Origin: Pseudomonas sp. Leaf58
Lineage (GTDB): Bacteria > Pseudomonadota > Gammaproteobacteria > Pseudomonadales > Pseudomonadaceae
Direction of reading: 5' to 3'
Length of the DNA stretch: 64,000 bases
Assembly: GCF_003627215.1 (NCBI RefSeq)
Contig: NZ_CP032677.1
Coordinates: forward strand, 2,361,501-2,425,500
Shown here in pieces: positions 29,425 to 39,739 of the stretch. Position 1 is the first letter of the stretch. Every line of letters starts with the position of its first letter. The notes under the pieces are model-generated. The model saw only the letters and a program-made list of their open reading frames with translations, made no database searches and was not told the origin of the DNA. A program made the translations under genes and the position numbers.

Positions 29425-29943
29425 ATGGACCTCATCTGGCAAGCAATCCAGGCCGAATTTGCCGATATCACCGACGGGCGCCAGGTAACGCAAATCCTCG
29501 TGCGCCTGCTGATGGCCGCCTTGCTTGGCGCCGTGCTGGGGTTTGAGCGCGAGCACAAGGGCAAGGCCGCCGGGGTGCGCACGCACATGCTGGTTTCGTT
29601 GGGCGCCGCGCTGTTCGTATTGGCGCCGAGCATGGCCGGGGCTGATGAGCAGGCATTGAGCCGGGTGGTCCAGGGCATAGTGGCCGGTATCGGCTTTCTG
29701 GGGGCGGGGACCATTCTCAAGGGTAACGGCCAGGACGCCAGCCATGTGAAGGGGCTGACCACCGCCGCCGGGTTGTGGATGACCGCCGCCATCGGTACGG
29801 CCGCGGGTATGGGCCGTGAAGCCACGGCATTGATCAGCACGGTGCTGGCCCTGCTGGTGCTGGGCACGATGCCATTGCTGGTGGAAAAAGTCGAAGGGCA
29901 GGAGGAGGGAAAGCAGCAGGAGGAAAAGGACCGGAAGCACTGA
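29425..29943 (+). CDS. MgtC/SapB-family membrane protein
   Basis: A 172-residue membrane protein with four or five hydrophobic segments and the family signature LGFEREHKGKAAGVRTHMLV, plus GIGFLGAGTILKG and VKGLTTAAGLWMTAAIG. MgtC proteins inhibit the F-type ATPase or help growth at low magnesium in some pathogens; many homologues have no assigned role. It has a short charged tail (EGQEEGKQQEEKDRKH). A hairpin overlaps its stop codon. Confidence 0.93.
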   Translation: MDLIWQAIQAEFADITDGRQVTQILVRLLMAALLGAVLGFEREHKGKAAGVRTHMLVSLGAALFVLAPSMAGADEQALSRVVQGIVAGIGFLGAGTILKGNGQDASHVKGLTTAAGLWMTAAIGTAAGMGREATALISTVLALLVLGTMPLLVEKVEGQEEGKQQEEKDRKH

Positions 29944-29964
29944 GGGGAGCCGAAGCTCCCCTCA
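29941..29964 (+). terminator. Hairpin after the MgtC gene
   Basis: TGAGGGGAGC-CGAA-GCTCCCCTCA has 10-base perfect arms and begins with the stop codon. A T-run (CTCTTTTTTTA) follows about 20 bases later. Confidence 0.75.
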
Positions 29965-30475
29965 AAGCGTTGTTGCCTGCTCTTTTTTTATTATTGAGAC
30001 CGGCCTTTTGTTGTTTTTGTAAGCCTGTCTTCGTGTTGCGGGTGACCCCCATGCGGGGTCAAGAGCAAACGTATTTTTTTGAGCGCTGACCTGCCTTCAT
30101 CAATGCTGATCCGAACCTGGCTGTCGCTACCTTTAGGTAGTTTTATTGTTCTGTGCCAGACCGCGGGGCGTACCCCTGAAAAGCGTGTCTACTCCAAAAA
30201 AATCTGCTTGCTGCGCCTCTGCCGTGTTGTTCTTGTTATGTCAGAGCCGTTATCTGTTGTTTTTATTGGGTGTCACATTTTTTTTGTTCTTGTACCAGAG
30301 ATATAGCAGGGTACGTGCCAACTTTTGAAAACCCTTTGAAATCAAGCAGTTAGCATTTTCAGCCAAAACCAGCCGGCCTGAAAATCTGCCGATTTGTTTC
30401 CCTGTTACCCGATTTTTTGCTGTGAAACGTGGGGGCGGTAACACTTCACCCACACGCCTGTGACACCCGTATGAT
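29965..30475. other. AT-rich non-coding gap of about 510 bases
   Basis: This stretch is markedly richer in A and T than its surroundings, with T-runs at about 29984, 30074 and 30278. It holds a small hairpin GACCCC-CATGC-GGGGTC near 30044-30060. Reading frames here reach 75 codons (30079-30306, plus strand) but lack a convincing ribosome site or recognisable sequence. I see no tRNA or known small RNA. It may be a decayed insertion or hold an unrecognised transcript. Confidence 0.6.
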
Positions 30476-31375
30476 TTATTGCGCGCTGCGTGCCCGTGCT
30501 ACCCGCGACCCGTTGCCGCGGCCCAGCACGCTGCTGATACGCTGGCCGGCAGCGATCAGCCGGTCCAGGTCGATGCCGGTTTCAATGCCCAGTCCCTGCA
30601 GCAGGTACACCACGTCTTCGCTGGCGATATTGCCGGTAGCCCCCTTGGCGTAGGGGCAGCCGCCCAGCCCGGCCACAGAGCTGTCGAAGACGCTGATACC
30701 TTCGAGCAAGCTGGCATACACGTTGGCCAACGCCTGGCCATAGGTATCGTGGAAGTGCCCAGCCAGTTGCTCGCGCGGTACCTGGGCCGACACTACCTCG
30801 AACAGGCGCCGGGTATCGCCGGCGGTACCGGTGCCAATGGTGTCGCCCAGCGATACCTCGTAGCAGCCCATGTCGTGCAGGGCGCGAGCCACTGGGGCGA
30901 CCTGCTCGGCGCTGACTTTGCCTTCATAGGGGCAACCGAGCACACATGACACATAGCCGCGCACGCGCACGCCGTGGCTGCGCGCGGCTTGCATGATCGG
31001 CTCGAAGCGCTTGAGGCTGTCGCTGATCGAGCAGTTGATGTTGCGCTGCGAGAAGGCTTCGGAGGCGGCCGCGAACACCGCCACTTCCTTCACCCCGGCG
31101 GCCAGGGCATCCTCGAAGCCGCGCAGGTTCGGCGCCAGCGCCGCATAGGTAACACCGGGGCGCTGGTGGATGCCGGCGAACACTTCGGCGGAGCCGGCCA
31201 TCTGCGGCACCCATTTGGGCGAGACGAAACTGCCTACTTCGATATAGGCCAGACCCGCCTCGGTGAGGTCGTCCACCAGGCGCACCTTGTCGGCGACGCT
31301 GATGGGTTGGGCTTCGTTCTGCAGGCCGTCGCGGGGGCCTACTTCGACCAGGCGGACGTGTTTGGGCAAGGACAT
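30476..31375 (-). CDS. mvaB: Hydroxymethylglutaryl-CoA lyase
   Basis: A 299-residue TIM-barrel lyase that splits HMG-CoA into acetoacetate and acetyl-CoA, the last step of leucine and isovalerate breakdown. Motifs are EVGPRDGLQNE (catalytic arginine and aspartate), HFHDTYGQALAN (metal-binding histidines) and the signature GLGGCPYAKGATGNIASEDV with the active-site cysteine. Length is normal. A MerR gene lies 19 bases upstream, on the same strand. No other leucine-degradation genes are in the window. Confidence 0.96.
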   Translation of the reverse strand: MSLPKHVRLVEVGPRDGLQNEAQPISVADKVRLVDDLTEAGLAYIEVGSFVSPKWVPQMAGSAEVFAGIHQRPGVTYAALAPNLRGFEDALAAGVKEVAVFAAASEAFSQRNINCSISDSLKRFEPIMQAARSHGVRVRGYVSCVLGCPYEGKVSAEQVAPVARALHDMGCYEVSLGDTIGTGTAGDTRRLFEVVSAQVPREQLAGHFHDTYGQALANVYASLLEGISVFDSSVAGLGGCPYAKGATGNIASEDVVYLLQGLGIETGIDLDRLIAAGQRISSVLGRGNGSRVARARSAQ

Positions 31376-31394
31376 GGCGGTTTTCCTGTGGCGT

Positions 31395-31793
31395 TCAGCG
31401 GTTGTCTTTGTTGTTCAGGGTGGCGGCCAGGGCTTGCTCGCAGCGCTCCTGGGCGGTGTCCAGCTCCAGCTGCATCTGGTGGATGTCGAGCATCTGTTGC
31501 TCCAGTTGCGCGCGGCGCTCGGCGATTTTCGCCAGCATGCTGTTGAGCTGCTTGAGGTTGCCGCTGGACGGGTCGTACAGCTCGATCAGTTCGCGGCACT
31601 CGGCCAATGAAAAGCCGATGCGCTTGCCACGCAGGATGAGCTTCAGGCTGACCTTGTCACGCGCCGTATAGATACGCTCCAGGCCGCGGCGTTCGGGGCT
31701 CAGCAGGCCCTGCTCCTCGTAAAAACGAATGGCGCGGGTGGTGATGTCCAGCTCGCGGGACAGGTCGGAGATGCTGTAGGTCTGGGTACTCAT
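31395..31793 (-). CDS. MerR-family regulator (LiuR-like)
   Basis: A 132-residue MerR protein. The helix-turn-helix (YSISDLSRELDITTRAIRFYEEQGLL) is followed by a dimerising coiled coil (LNSMLAKIAERRAQLEQQML). It lacks metal-binding cysteines and resembles LiuR, the regulator of branched-chain amino-acid breakdown genes. It is the first gene of a pair with mvaB, 19 bases apart. A perfect 22-bp palindrome 40 bases upstream is the likely binding site, so the pair is probably autoregulated. Confidence 0.92.
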   Translation of the reverse strand: MSTQTYSISDLSRELDITTRAIRFYEEQGLLSPERRGLERIYTARDKVSLKLILRGKRIGFSLAECRELIELYDPSSGNLKQLNSMLAKIAERRAQLEQQMLDIHQMQLELDTAQERCEQALAATLNNKDNR

Positions 31794-31832
31794 GCTGGGG
31801 CTCGGCGTGGGGTATGCAGGTATCCTGAGGGC

Positions 31833-31854
31833 AGCTTGACGTATACGTCAAGCT
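31833..31854. promoter_or_regulatory. 22-bp perfect palindrome, LiuR/MerR-type operator
   Basis: Arm AGCTTGACGTA followed directly by its reverse complement. It is 40 bases upstream of the MerR gene. The core TTGACGTATACGTCAA is like the liu-box described for LiuR regulons, and TTGACG may also serve as the -35 box. Confidence 0.85.
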
Positions 31855-31932
31855 GGGGCGCAAATGTGTATCGCCTGCACGGTCCTTGTGTGCGGGTTTA
31901 CCCGCCAAGAGGCCCGGGCAGGCGATCGCCAA

Positions 31933-32811
31933 TCAGTCCGGCTGCACCGCCCGCCGATACCCATTGGGCGTTTGCCCGCTCAACCGCTTGAACCACCGGG
32001 CAAAGTACGTCGGGTCGGTGAACCCCAGGCTATCCGACAACTGCCCAATGCTCATCCGCGTATAAACCAGATTACGCCGCGCCTCCAGCAGCAACCGCTG
32101 GTGCACCACTTGCAGCGCCGTCTGCCCGCTCAGCGCTCGGCACAGTTGGTTCAACTGCAGGCTCGGCACCTTCAACCGCGCGGCAAAATCCTCCACTGAC
32201 AAGTGCTCGCGGTAATGCGCCTCGACCAGGCGCAGGTATTGCCCCAGCAACTGGCGGTCACGTTCATCGCGGTTGCGCGGTGCCTGCCCCAGCTGCTGGC
32301 GGCGGCTGATCCACACCATCAATGCCGTCACCAGCGCCTCAAGCAGGGCGGCCCGCGCCGGGGCATTGCCCTGGTACTCCTGCTGCAGGGTGTCGATCAG
32401 GCTGCGCAGGCGCACACGGTCCCGGCCCAGCGGGTAACACGCCGCTTTCGCCAGCACCGCCAGGGGTGCACCCAGGCGCTGCTCCAGGTTAGCCACCAGT
32501 GCCGTGCCAAAGGTCAGCACGTACCCTTGGATATCGGCGCTGAAGCGAAAGCCGTGCACGGTCAGCGGCGGCACCACCTGGATCGCCGCTTCGCCAATGA
32601 CACTGCGCACGCCCTCGATCTCCACCTCGGCCCGGCCGCGCTGCACATACAGCAACTGGAACAGCTCGGCATGCTGGTGCGGCTTGATCTCCCAGTGGTG
32701 CAGGCGGCTACGCGCCGGGATCGACTCGCAGTGCAACAGGTCGGTACCGGGCCAGGCCTGGTTTTCGCCATACAGCTTGAACAAAGGGACGCCGGGGAGG
32801 GTGGGTTTCAT
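31933..32811 (-). CDS. pobC: AraC-family activator of pobA
   Basis: A 292-residue AraC/XylS regulator. The N-terminal cupin arm (HHWEIKPHQHAELFQLLYV) binds effector; the C-terminal double helix-turn-helix reads LSVEDFAARLKVPSLQLNQLCR and GQLSDSLGFTDPTYFARWFKRLSGQTPNGYR. It is divergent from pobA with 172 bases between starts. In pseudomonads, AraC-type PobC/PobR activates pobA with 4-hydroxybenzoate, and position and family fit this role. The start at 32811 is chosen over the longer frame to 32916. Confidence 0.88.
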   Translation of the reverse strand: MKPTLPGVPLFKLYGENQAWPGTDLLHCESIPARSRLHHWEIKPHQHAELFQLLYVQRGRAEVEIEGVRSVIGEAAIQVVPPLTVHGFRFSADIQGYVLTFGTALVANLEQRLGAPLAVLAKAACYPLGRDRVRLRSLIDTLQQEYQGNAPARAALLEALVTALMVWISRRQQLGQAPRNRDERDRQLLGQYLRLVEAHYREHLSVEDFAARLKVPSLQLNQLCRALSGQTALQVVHQRLLLEARRNLVYTRMSIGQLSDSLGFTDPTYFARWFKRLSGQTPNGYRRAVQPD

Positions 32812-32923
32812 AGCTTTTGGCCTGTCCGGTAACCGAACGCTTTTTGTAAAAGTGCAGTTTATGTATGGAATAGCACAGTTCAAAGGCTGTTTTTGCCAGT
32901 AAAAATGCACGGGCAAACCCTAA

Positions 32924-34171
<1,248 letters not shown>

Positions 34172-34189
34172 AGTGTTGTGCCTGCCCTG

Positions 34190-34341
34190 GCCTCATCGCC
34201 GACAAGCCAGCGCCCATAGGCCTGCACATAACTCATAGATTTAACAGCAATTTTGTAGGAGCGGGTTTACCCGCGAACACCGGCGCAGCCGGTGCCAGGC
34301 ACCGTGTAGGATGCTTCGCGGGCATGCCCGCTCCCACAGGC
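34190..34341. repeat. Cluster of three REP-like elements
   Basis: The 312-base gap after pobA holds a partial REP (34190-34224, CTCATCGCCGACAAGCC), a full REP (34254-34282, GGAGCGGGTTTACCCGCG) and an inverted REP (34312-34341, TTCGCGGGCATGCCCGCTCC). A small GC hairpin CACCGGCGCAGCCGGTG lies between the latter two. The remaining 140 bases to the ggt start are presumably its promoter. Confidence 0.88.
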
Positions 34342-34483
34342 TCAGCGGACCGCTTGCAAACTCAGTTTTCTGCGCGACAGCGCAGCCCAAACCTGCATCC
34401 AGGAAAAACACGCCAGGGCTTGAAGTTAAGTCTGCGCATGACCGACAGTGCCTGCTGAATGAGTAATGGCAGGAAGCACAACG

Positions 34484-36274
34484 ATGAAATCCCCCGCGCC
34501 CCTGATGGGCGCCCTCTGCCTGCTGGTCGCCAGTGGCTGGGCCGGTGCCGATCAGCTGTTGCCCGCGCCACCGGAACTGGCCTCCGGCTACCGCAGTGGC
34601 CTGCAGCCGGTGCACGCCAGCCGGCACATGGCCGCTGCCGCCAACCCGCTGGCCAGCGCGGCGGGGCGGGCGATGCTGCGTGCCGGCGGCAGCGCCATCG
34701 ATGCGGCCATCGCCATGCAGATGGTGCTGACCCTGGTCGAACCGCAATCCAGCGGCATTGGTGGCGGGGCGTTTATCCTCTATTGGGATGGCCAGCGTGT
34801 GCAGGCGTTCGATGGTCGTGAGGCAGCCCCGGCGGCGGTGACCGAAAAGCTGTTCCTGCAAGCCGATGGTTCAGCAATGCCGTTCAGGGCGGCGCAGATC
34901 GGCGGGCGTGCGGTTGGCGTACCGGGGGTGCTACGCGCCCTGAAGCTGGCCCACGAGCAACACGGCAAGCTGCCCTGGCGCGACCTGTTCGCCCCGGCCA
35001 TCGCCCTGGCGCGTAACGGCTTTGCGGTGTCGCAACGCCTTCACACCTTGCTGGCCGAGGACCCGTTCATTAGCGGTTCGCCAGCCATGGCTCGCTACTT
35101 CCTGGATGGGCAAGGCCGGCCCTTGGCGGTCGGGACGATCCTGCGCAACCCCGAGCTTGCACAAACCTTCGAGCAGATTGCCACGCAAGGCCCCGAGGCG
35201 TTCTATACCGGCGAGATCGCCGAAGCCATCGTGGCCGAGGTGCGCGGCCATGCCAACGCCGGCTACCTGTCGTTGCAGGACTTGCAGCAGTACCGGGCCA
35301 AGCAGCGTGAACCGGTGTGTGGCCCCTACAAGGCCTGGCGTATCTGCGGCATGCCGCCGCCGTCGTCGGGTGGGGTGGCGGTGCTGCAGACCCTGGGCAT
35401 GCTCGAAGCCGTGCAGCGCGCCTCGCCACCCCGCAACCTGGCGCTACTGCGCCCTGTCGCGACGTCGTCCCCGGCCGGCCTGGAAGCACCACCATTGGCA
35501 GTTCATTTGATAGCCGAAGCCGAACGCCTGGCCTATGCCGACCGCGCCCAGTACCTGGCCGACAGCGATTATGTGCCGGTCCCGGTCAAGGCCTTGACCG
35601 ACCCCGCTTACCTGGCCAGCCGCGCCGCAAAAATAGGCGAGTACAGCATGAAGCGCGCCGCTCCGGGCCAGCCGCAGGGCGCCGACCTGGCCCTGGCGCC
35701 GGACCGCTCGCCGCTGCGCATTGCCACCTCGCACCTCAGCGCGGTGGATGACCGCGGCCAAGCCCTGGCCATGACCACGTCGGTGGAAGCGGCGTTCGGC
35801 GCGCACTTGATGGTCAAGGGCTTTCTGCTCAACAACCACCTGACCGACTTCTCGTTCATCCCTCAGGAACATGGCAAGCCGGTCGCCAACCGGGTGCAGC
35901 CGGGCAAGCGGCCGCTGTCGGCCATGGCGCCGACCCTGGTGTTCTCACGAACCTCTGGCGAGCTGCTGGCCAGCCTTGGCTCGCCCGGTGGCTCGCAAAT
36001 CATCGGTTACGTGAACAAGGCGCTGGTCGGCCTGCTGGATTGGCAGCTCGACCCACAGCAGGCCGCCGGCCTGCCCAACTTTGGCAGCCGTAATGCGGGC
36101 ACCGAAGTGGAGGCGGGGCTGGCCAGCCCGGCGCTGATACGACAGCTGGCGGCCTGGGGGCATGAGGTGGTGCCCATGACCCTGACCAGTGGCATGCAGA
36201 TCATTCAGCGCACCGGCGCAGGCTGGTCGGGCGGTGCTGACCCACGGCGTGAAGGCGTCGCGCTGGGCGACTAG
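34484..36274 (+). CDS. ggt: Gamma-glutamyltransferase
   Basis: A 596-residue periplasmic Ntn hydrolase with a signal peptide (MKSPAPLMGALCLLVASGWAGA). It splits glutathione or other gamma-glutamyl compounds. It matures by self-cleavage before the threonine of ATSHLSAVD (about residue 415), giving large and small subunits. Conserved stretches are GGSAIDAAIAMQMVLTLVEP, SSGIGGGAFILYWDG and LASLGSPGGSQIIGYV. The ATG at 34484 follows AGGAAG; the GTG at 34466 is less likely. A LysR gene follows 71 bases later. Confidence 0.94.
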   Translation: MKSPAPLMGALCLLVASGWAGADQLLPAPPELASGYRSGLQPVHASRHMAAAANPLASAAGRAMLRAGGSAIDAAIAMQMVLTLVEPQSSGIGGGAFILYWDGQRVQAFDGREAAPAAVTEKLFLQADGSAMPFRAAQIGGRAVGVPGVLRALKLAHEQHGKLPWRDLFAPAIALARNGFAVSQRLHTLLAEDPFISGSPAMARYFLDGQGRPLAVGTILRNPELAQTFEQIATQGPEAFYTGEIAEAIVAEVRGHANAGYLSLQDLQQYRAKQREPVCGPYKAWRICGMPPPSSGGVAVLQTLGMLEAVQRASPPRNLALLRPVATSSPAGLEAPPLAVHLIAEAERLAYADRAQYLADSDYVPVPVKALTDPAYLASRAAKIGEYSMKRAAPGQPQGADLALAPDRSPLRIATSHLSAVDDRGQALAMTTSVEAAFGAHLMVKGFLLNNHLTDFSFIPQEHGKPVANRVQPGKRPLSAMAPTLVFSRTSGELLASLGSPGGSQIIGYVNKALVGLLDWQLDPQQAAGLPNFGSRNAGTEVEAGLASPALIRQLAAWGHEVVPMTLTSGMQIIQRTGAGWSGGADPRREGVALGD

Positions 36275-36344
36275 GCCAACGCATTGCGGTGTATGGAGTG
36301 GCGTGATAGAAGTCAGTCTTGCCATTCATAAGTTGAATACCAAG

Positions 36345-37226
36345 ATGTCTATCAGCGTGAAATCGAATAGAGCCCTGTTCGACCTCGACCTGCTACGCGC
36401 TATTGTCGTGGTCGCCGATTGCGGTAGCTTCACCACCGCTGCCGCGCGCCTGCACTCCACCCAGTCGACCATCAGCCAGAAGGTGCGCCGCCTTGAAGAC
36501 ATGGTCGGCCACCGCCTGCTGGTGCGTGGCAATCGCGACGTGTTGCCGACCGACGCTGGGCAGACCTTGCTCGGCTATGCCCGGCATATGCTGGCGCTGA
36601 ACGACCAGATGCTCGAGGCCCTGGCCGGAGCGATGGTTGGCACCACCGTGCGCCTTGGTGTACCCGAGGACTTCGTTGGCGGGCGCACCACCAATGCGCT
36701 GTCGGCGTTCAGCCGGCTACACCCACAGGTGAAGCTGGAAGTGACCAGCGGCCTGTGCCGCGACCTTAGCCAGGCCTATGACAACGGTGAACTCGACCTG
36801 GTGCTGCTCAAGCAGCGGCGCAACAGCCGCGAAGGCGTGGCCTGCTGGCCTGAGCGCCTGCAGTGGATCGACAGCGCGCGCGCGCCAGCCTTCGAGCTGG
36901 ACCCGATCCCGCTGGTGACCTTCCCGCCACGCGGCCTGTACCGCGACGACATGATCACCGCCATCGAGGGCATGGGCCGGCGCTGGCGCATCAGCTTTAC
37001 CAGCTCCAGCCTCAGCGGCATCCAGGCCGCGGTTGCCGATGGCATGGGTATCAGCCTGCTGCCGCCCAGGGCGGCCACTGGCGAGCACCGGGTGCTGGGG
37101 GCAGGGCAAGGGCTGCCGGACATCGATAGCTACGAAATTGTCATCGTGCACCGGCCGACGGCGGATGTGATGATCAAGGCGCTGGCCGAGGTGATGACGC
37201 AGTTGCTGGCGGGCGGCGGGATCTGA
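36345..37226 (+). CDS. LysR-family regulator
   Basis: A 293-residue LysR protein. The N-terminal winged helix (FDLDLLRAIVVVADCGSFTTAAARLHSTQSTISQKVRRLED) is followed by the effector-binding periplasmic-binding fold (about 95-290; VRLGVPEDFVGGRTTNALSAF). It is located 71 bases after ggt in the same direction and convergent to the ornithine cyclodeaminase gene with 23 bases between the stop codons. The target is not evident; ggt or a distant gene are options. Confidence 0.92.
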   Translation: MSISVKSNRALFDLDLLRAIVVVADCGSFTTAAARLHSTQSTISQKVRRLEDMVGHRLLVRGNRDVLPTDAGQTLLGYARHMLALNDQMLEALAGAMVGTTVRLGVPEDFVGGRTTNALSAFSRLHPQVKLEVTSGLCRDLSQAYDNGELDLVLLKQRRNSREGVACWPERLQWIDSARAPAFELDPIPLVTFPPRGLYRDDMITAIEGMGRRWRISFTSSSLSGIQAAVADGMGISLLPPRAATGEHRVLGAGQGLPDIDSYEIVIVHRPTADVMIKALAEVMTQLLAGGGI

Positions 37227-37249
37227 CGATCTGGCGCGGCCCTTTTGGG

Positions 37250-38302
37250 TCAGGCGACGCGTCGGATGCGGCTTTTGCCGGCGCGGCCGCGGGTATGGCT
37301 GAACAGGTCTTTCGGGTTGTCGTCCACCCAAGGCACCAGGTCGATCTTGCTACCCATGCCACGCTTTTCGGCTTGCTGTAGTACGTACCGTAGTACGGTG
37401 TAGTCTTCCAGGGCGAAGCCCACCGAGTCGAACACCGTGACCTGGCTGTCGCTCTGGCGGCCCTCGGTTTCGCCGCGCAGCACGCGCCACAGGTCGACCA
37501 CCGGGAAGTCCGCCGGCAATTGCTGGATGTCACCTTCGACGCGGGTTTGCGGCTCGTACTCGACGAACACCCGGGCGTTGCGCAGCACATCGGCATGCAG
37601 CTCGGTTTTGCCCGGGCAGTCGCCGCCTACGGCATTCAGGTGCATGCCGGGTTCCAGCATGTCGGGGGTAATGATGGTGGCGTAGGCCTTGTCGGCGGTC
37701 ACCGTGGTGATGATATCCACGCCTTTCACCGCTTCGGCCACCGAGCTTGCCCGGCGGATGCTGAGGCCGCTGTATTCCTTGAGGTTGGCGATCAGCTTGG
37801 CGGAGGCCAGCGGGTCGGTGTCGTAGGCGGTGATTTCTTCGATGCCCAGGTGCTTGTGGAAGGCCAGCGCCTGGAATTCGCTTTGCGCACCGTTGCCGAT
37901 CAGGGCCATTTTGCGCGAGTTCGGTCGGGCCAGTGCCTGCGCCGCCATCAGCGAGGTGGCCGCAGTGCGCAGGGCGGTAGCGATGGTCAGTTCAGACAAC
38001 AGCACCGGGTAGCCGGTGGCGACATCGGCCAGCACACCGAAGGCCATCACCGTATGCAGGTTGCGGGTGGTATTGGCCGGGTGGCCGTTGACGTACTTAA
38101 AGGCGTAGCGGCTGTTGTCGGCAACCGGCATCAGTTCGATCACGCCCACTTGCGAATGGCTGGCAACCCGCGCGGATTTATCAAACTCCTGCCAGCGTTT
38201 GAAGTCTTCGCGAATGGCCGCGGCCAGTTCGCCAATGAATGGCGCTACGCCAATCTCATGCACCAAGTCCGACATGGTTGGGACATCGATGAAATACGTC
38301 AT
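37250..38302 (-). CDS. Ornithine cyclodeaminase family protein
   Basis: A 350-residue protein of the ornithine cyclodeaminase/mu-crystallin family. It has the NAD-binding Rossmann motif LIGNGAQSEFQALAFHKHLG (about residues 134-153), upstream VSHSQVGVIELMPVADN-like substrate loops, RTAATSLMAAQALARPNS and LNAVGGDCPGKTELHADVL. It converts L-ornithine to L-proline with loss of ammonia, or reduces a related cyclic imine. It is divergent from an Lrp/AsnC gene, the usual layout for an amino-acid-sensing regulator and its target. Confidence 0.92.
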   Translation of the reverse strand: MTYFIDVPTMSDLVHEIGVAPFIGELAAAIREDFKRWQEFDKSARVASHSQVGVIELMPVADNSRYAFKYVNGHPANTTRNLHTVMAFGVLADVATGYPVLLSELTIATALRTAATSLMAAQALARPNSRKMALIGNGAQSEFQALAFHKHLGIEEITAYDTDPLASAKLIANLKEYSGLSIRRASSVAEAVKGVDIITTVTADKAYATIITPDMLEPGMHLNAVGGDCPGKTELHADVLRNARVFVEYEPQTRVEGDIQQLPADFPVVDLWRVLRGETEGRQSDSQVTVFDSVGFALEDYTVLRYVLQQAEKRGMGSKIDLVPWVDDNPKDLFSHTRGRAGKSRIRRVA

Positions 38303-38497
38303 GCTCTTTGCACCCTGATGAGTGCGTTCTCACCTTGAACACTGCAAGGGTGAACGCTTGAAATTGTGGGGGGGTCGTCAGCAGGAAAATGTTGATGCAA
38401 GGTGGCGTCAAAATGAAGAGAGCAGGTTGCCAGTTTCGTCAGCTTTCTAGACAATCTGCTACCACACAGTAGCAATGTGATCATTTGGCAGGCATAC

Positions 38498-38920
38498 ATG
38501 GATACGCTCGACCGGGAACTGATCGCGCTGCTGCGCGACAACGCCCGTACGCCCGTGCTTACCTTGGCAAAAAAGCTCAAGGTGGCCAGGGCAACGGTGC
38601 AAAACCGCATTACCCGGCTCGAAGAGCAGGGCCTGATCATTGGCTATACGGTGCGCCTGCGCTCTGATGTGCTGGAGCAGGGGGTGCGGGCAATCACCAG
38701 CATCGGCATCAGCGGCCACCATGCCGCAGAGGTCAAGCACGCGCTGCGCGGGCATCCCAACGTGGTGGCTATCCATAGCACCAATGGCCGCTGGGACCTC
38801 ATGGCCGAGCTACGTGCCGACACCCTCGAGGCCTTCGACCGGGCGTTGAACACCATCCGTTCGATTCCGCACATCGAAAACACCGAGACCAGCATCCTGC
38901 TCTCGACCTACAAAATGTGA
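38498..38920 (+). CDS. Lrp/AsnC-family regulator
   Basis: A 140-residue Lrp/AsnC protein: the N-terminal helix-turn-helix (LDRELIALLRDNARTPVLTLAKKLKVARATVQNRITRLEEQGLI) and the C-terminal ligand-binding RAM domain (GHPNVVAIHSTNGRWDLMAELRA). It probably senses ornithine or arginine and controls the divergent cyclodeaminase across the 195-base gap. The start at 38498 gives the normal family N-terminus. Confidence 0.93.
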   Translation: MDTLDRELIALLRDNARTPVLTLAKKLKVARATVQNRITRLEEQGLIIGYTVRLRSDVLEQGVRAITSIGISGHHAAEVKHALRGHPNVVAIHSTNGRWDLMAELRADTLEAFDRALNTIRSIPHIENTETSILLSTYKM

Positions 38921-38978
38921 CTGCTGGATCAAGCCTTCTGGCCTCGGCATTGCGCCAACGGCGACGTGCAGGTTGCAT

Positions 38979-39578
38979 TCACGGCTGACGCTCAGCCACC
39001 GCGCGCAAGGTGCGCAAGGTCACCACCGGCGCATCCACCACAAACCGGTTGGCCAGCCACCCAGGCACATCCCCGGCCGGGTCGGCCTGCAACTGGTAGG
39101 TCACCTCGGTCTCCCGTGCGCCCAGCGGCTTCATCCGCCATTCGCCACTGAGGTACTGCACCCGGATCAGCCCTTTCACCTTGGGGATTCGGTCGGGTTC
39201 GGCGCTCAGGTGCCGCAGCAGTGTGCCGTCGTCCAACCGTTCGCTGGTGACCTTCAGCACCATGTCCCGCGGCATTGTTGGCCACGGCAGGTTGGTAGTC
39301 AGGTACACCCAGGTATTGGCACCGTCCACGTCCAGTAAGCGCATCTGGTCGCAGGCGTACAACCACTTGCAGGCCACCCGCAGGTTCTCCTGCAGGTCGG
39401 TGAGCGTGCTTACGCTGGCTTTCATGGTGCTAATGCCACGGAATTGCTGGTAAGGCGAGTTGGGGGCGGCGCTCAGGTACACGCGGATGCCTTCGCGGTC
39501 GTAGGCCAGGTTCCAGTCATCGGCAGCCGGGGCAGGGGGGCACAGCAGCAGGGCGGCGAGCAGCAGGCAGCGGTTCAT
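38979..39578 (-). CDS. Secreted START-domain (lipid-binding) protein
   Basis: A 199-residue exported protein with signal peptide MNRCLLLAALLLCPPAPA and a START/Bet v1-like fold: WNLAYDREGIRVYLS, FRGISTMKASVSTL, WVYLTTNLPWPTMPRDMVL, RVQYLSGEWRMKPLG. START proteins bind a hydrophobic ligand in a cavity. The ligand is unknown. Monocistronic. Downstream lie 58 bases to the Lrp gene's stop codon; upstream (39579-39740) I see nothing but the edge of an IS66 remnant. Confidence 0.88.
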   Translation of the reverse strand: MNRCLLLAALLLCPPAPAADDWNLAYDREGIRVYLSAAPNSPYQQFRGISTMKASVSTLTDLQENLRVACKWLYACDQMRLLDVDGANTWVYLTTNLPWPTMPRDMVLKVTSERLDDGTLLRHLSAEPDRIPKVKGLIRVQYLSGEWRMKPLGARETEVTYQLQADPAGDVPGWLANRFVVDAPVVTLRTLRAVAERQP

Positions 39579-39739
39579 GGCTGGTACCGCGCGGGGGATG
39601 AGAAGTCAGTATGCGCGATGGAAGAACGATGTGCCACGGCCCAATCGGTCTGTGCCATGTCGTGAATGAGCCGTCTGGGCGAATGCGCTGGCTTAGGCCT
39701 GAAGCGGCGGCAACAGGCCTACGGCTGGGATGCCTGGTG

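Noticed and set aside
30079..30306. 75-codon hydrophobic frame in the AT-rich gap
   Set aside because: No good ribosome site, no recognisable sequence, overlapping frames of similar length; chance is likely.
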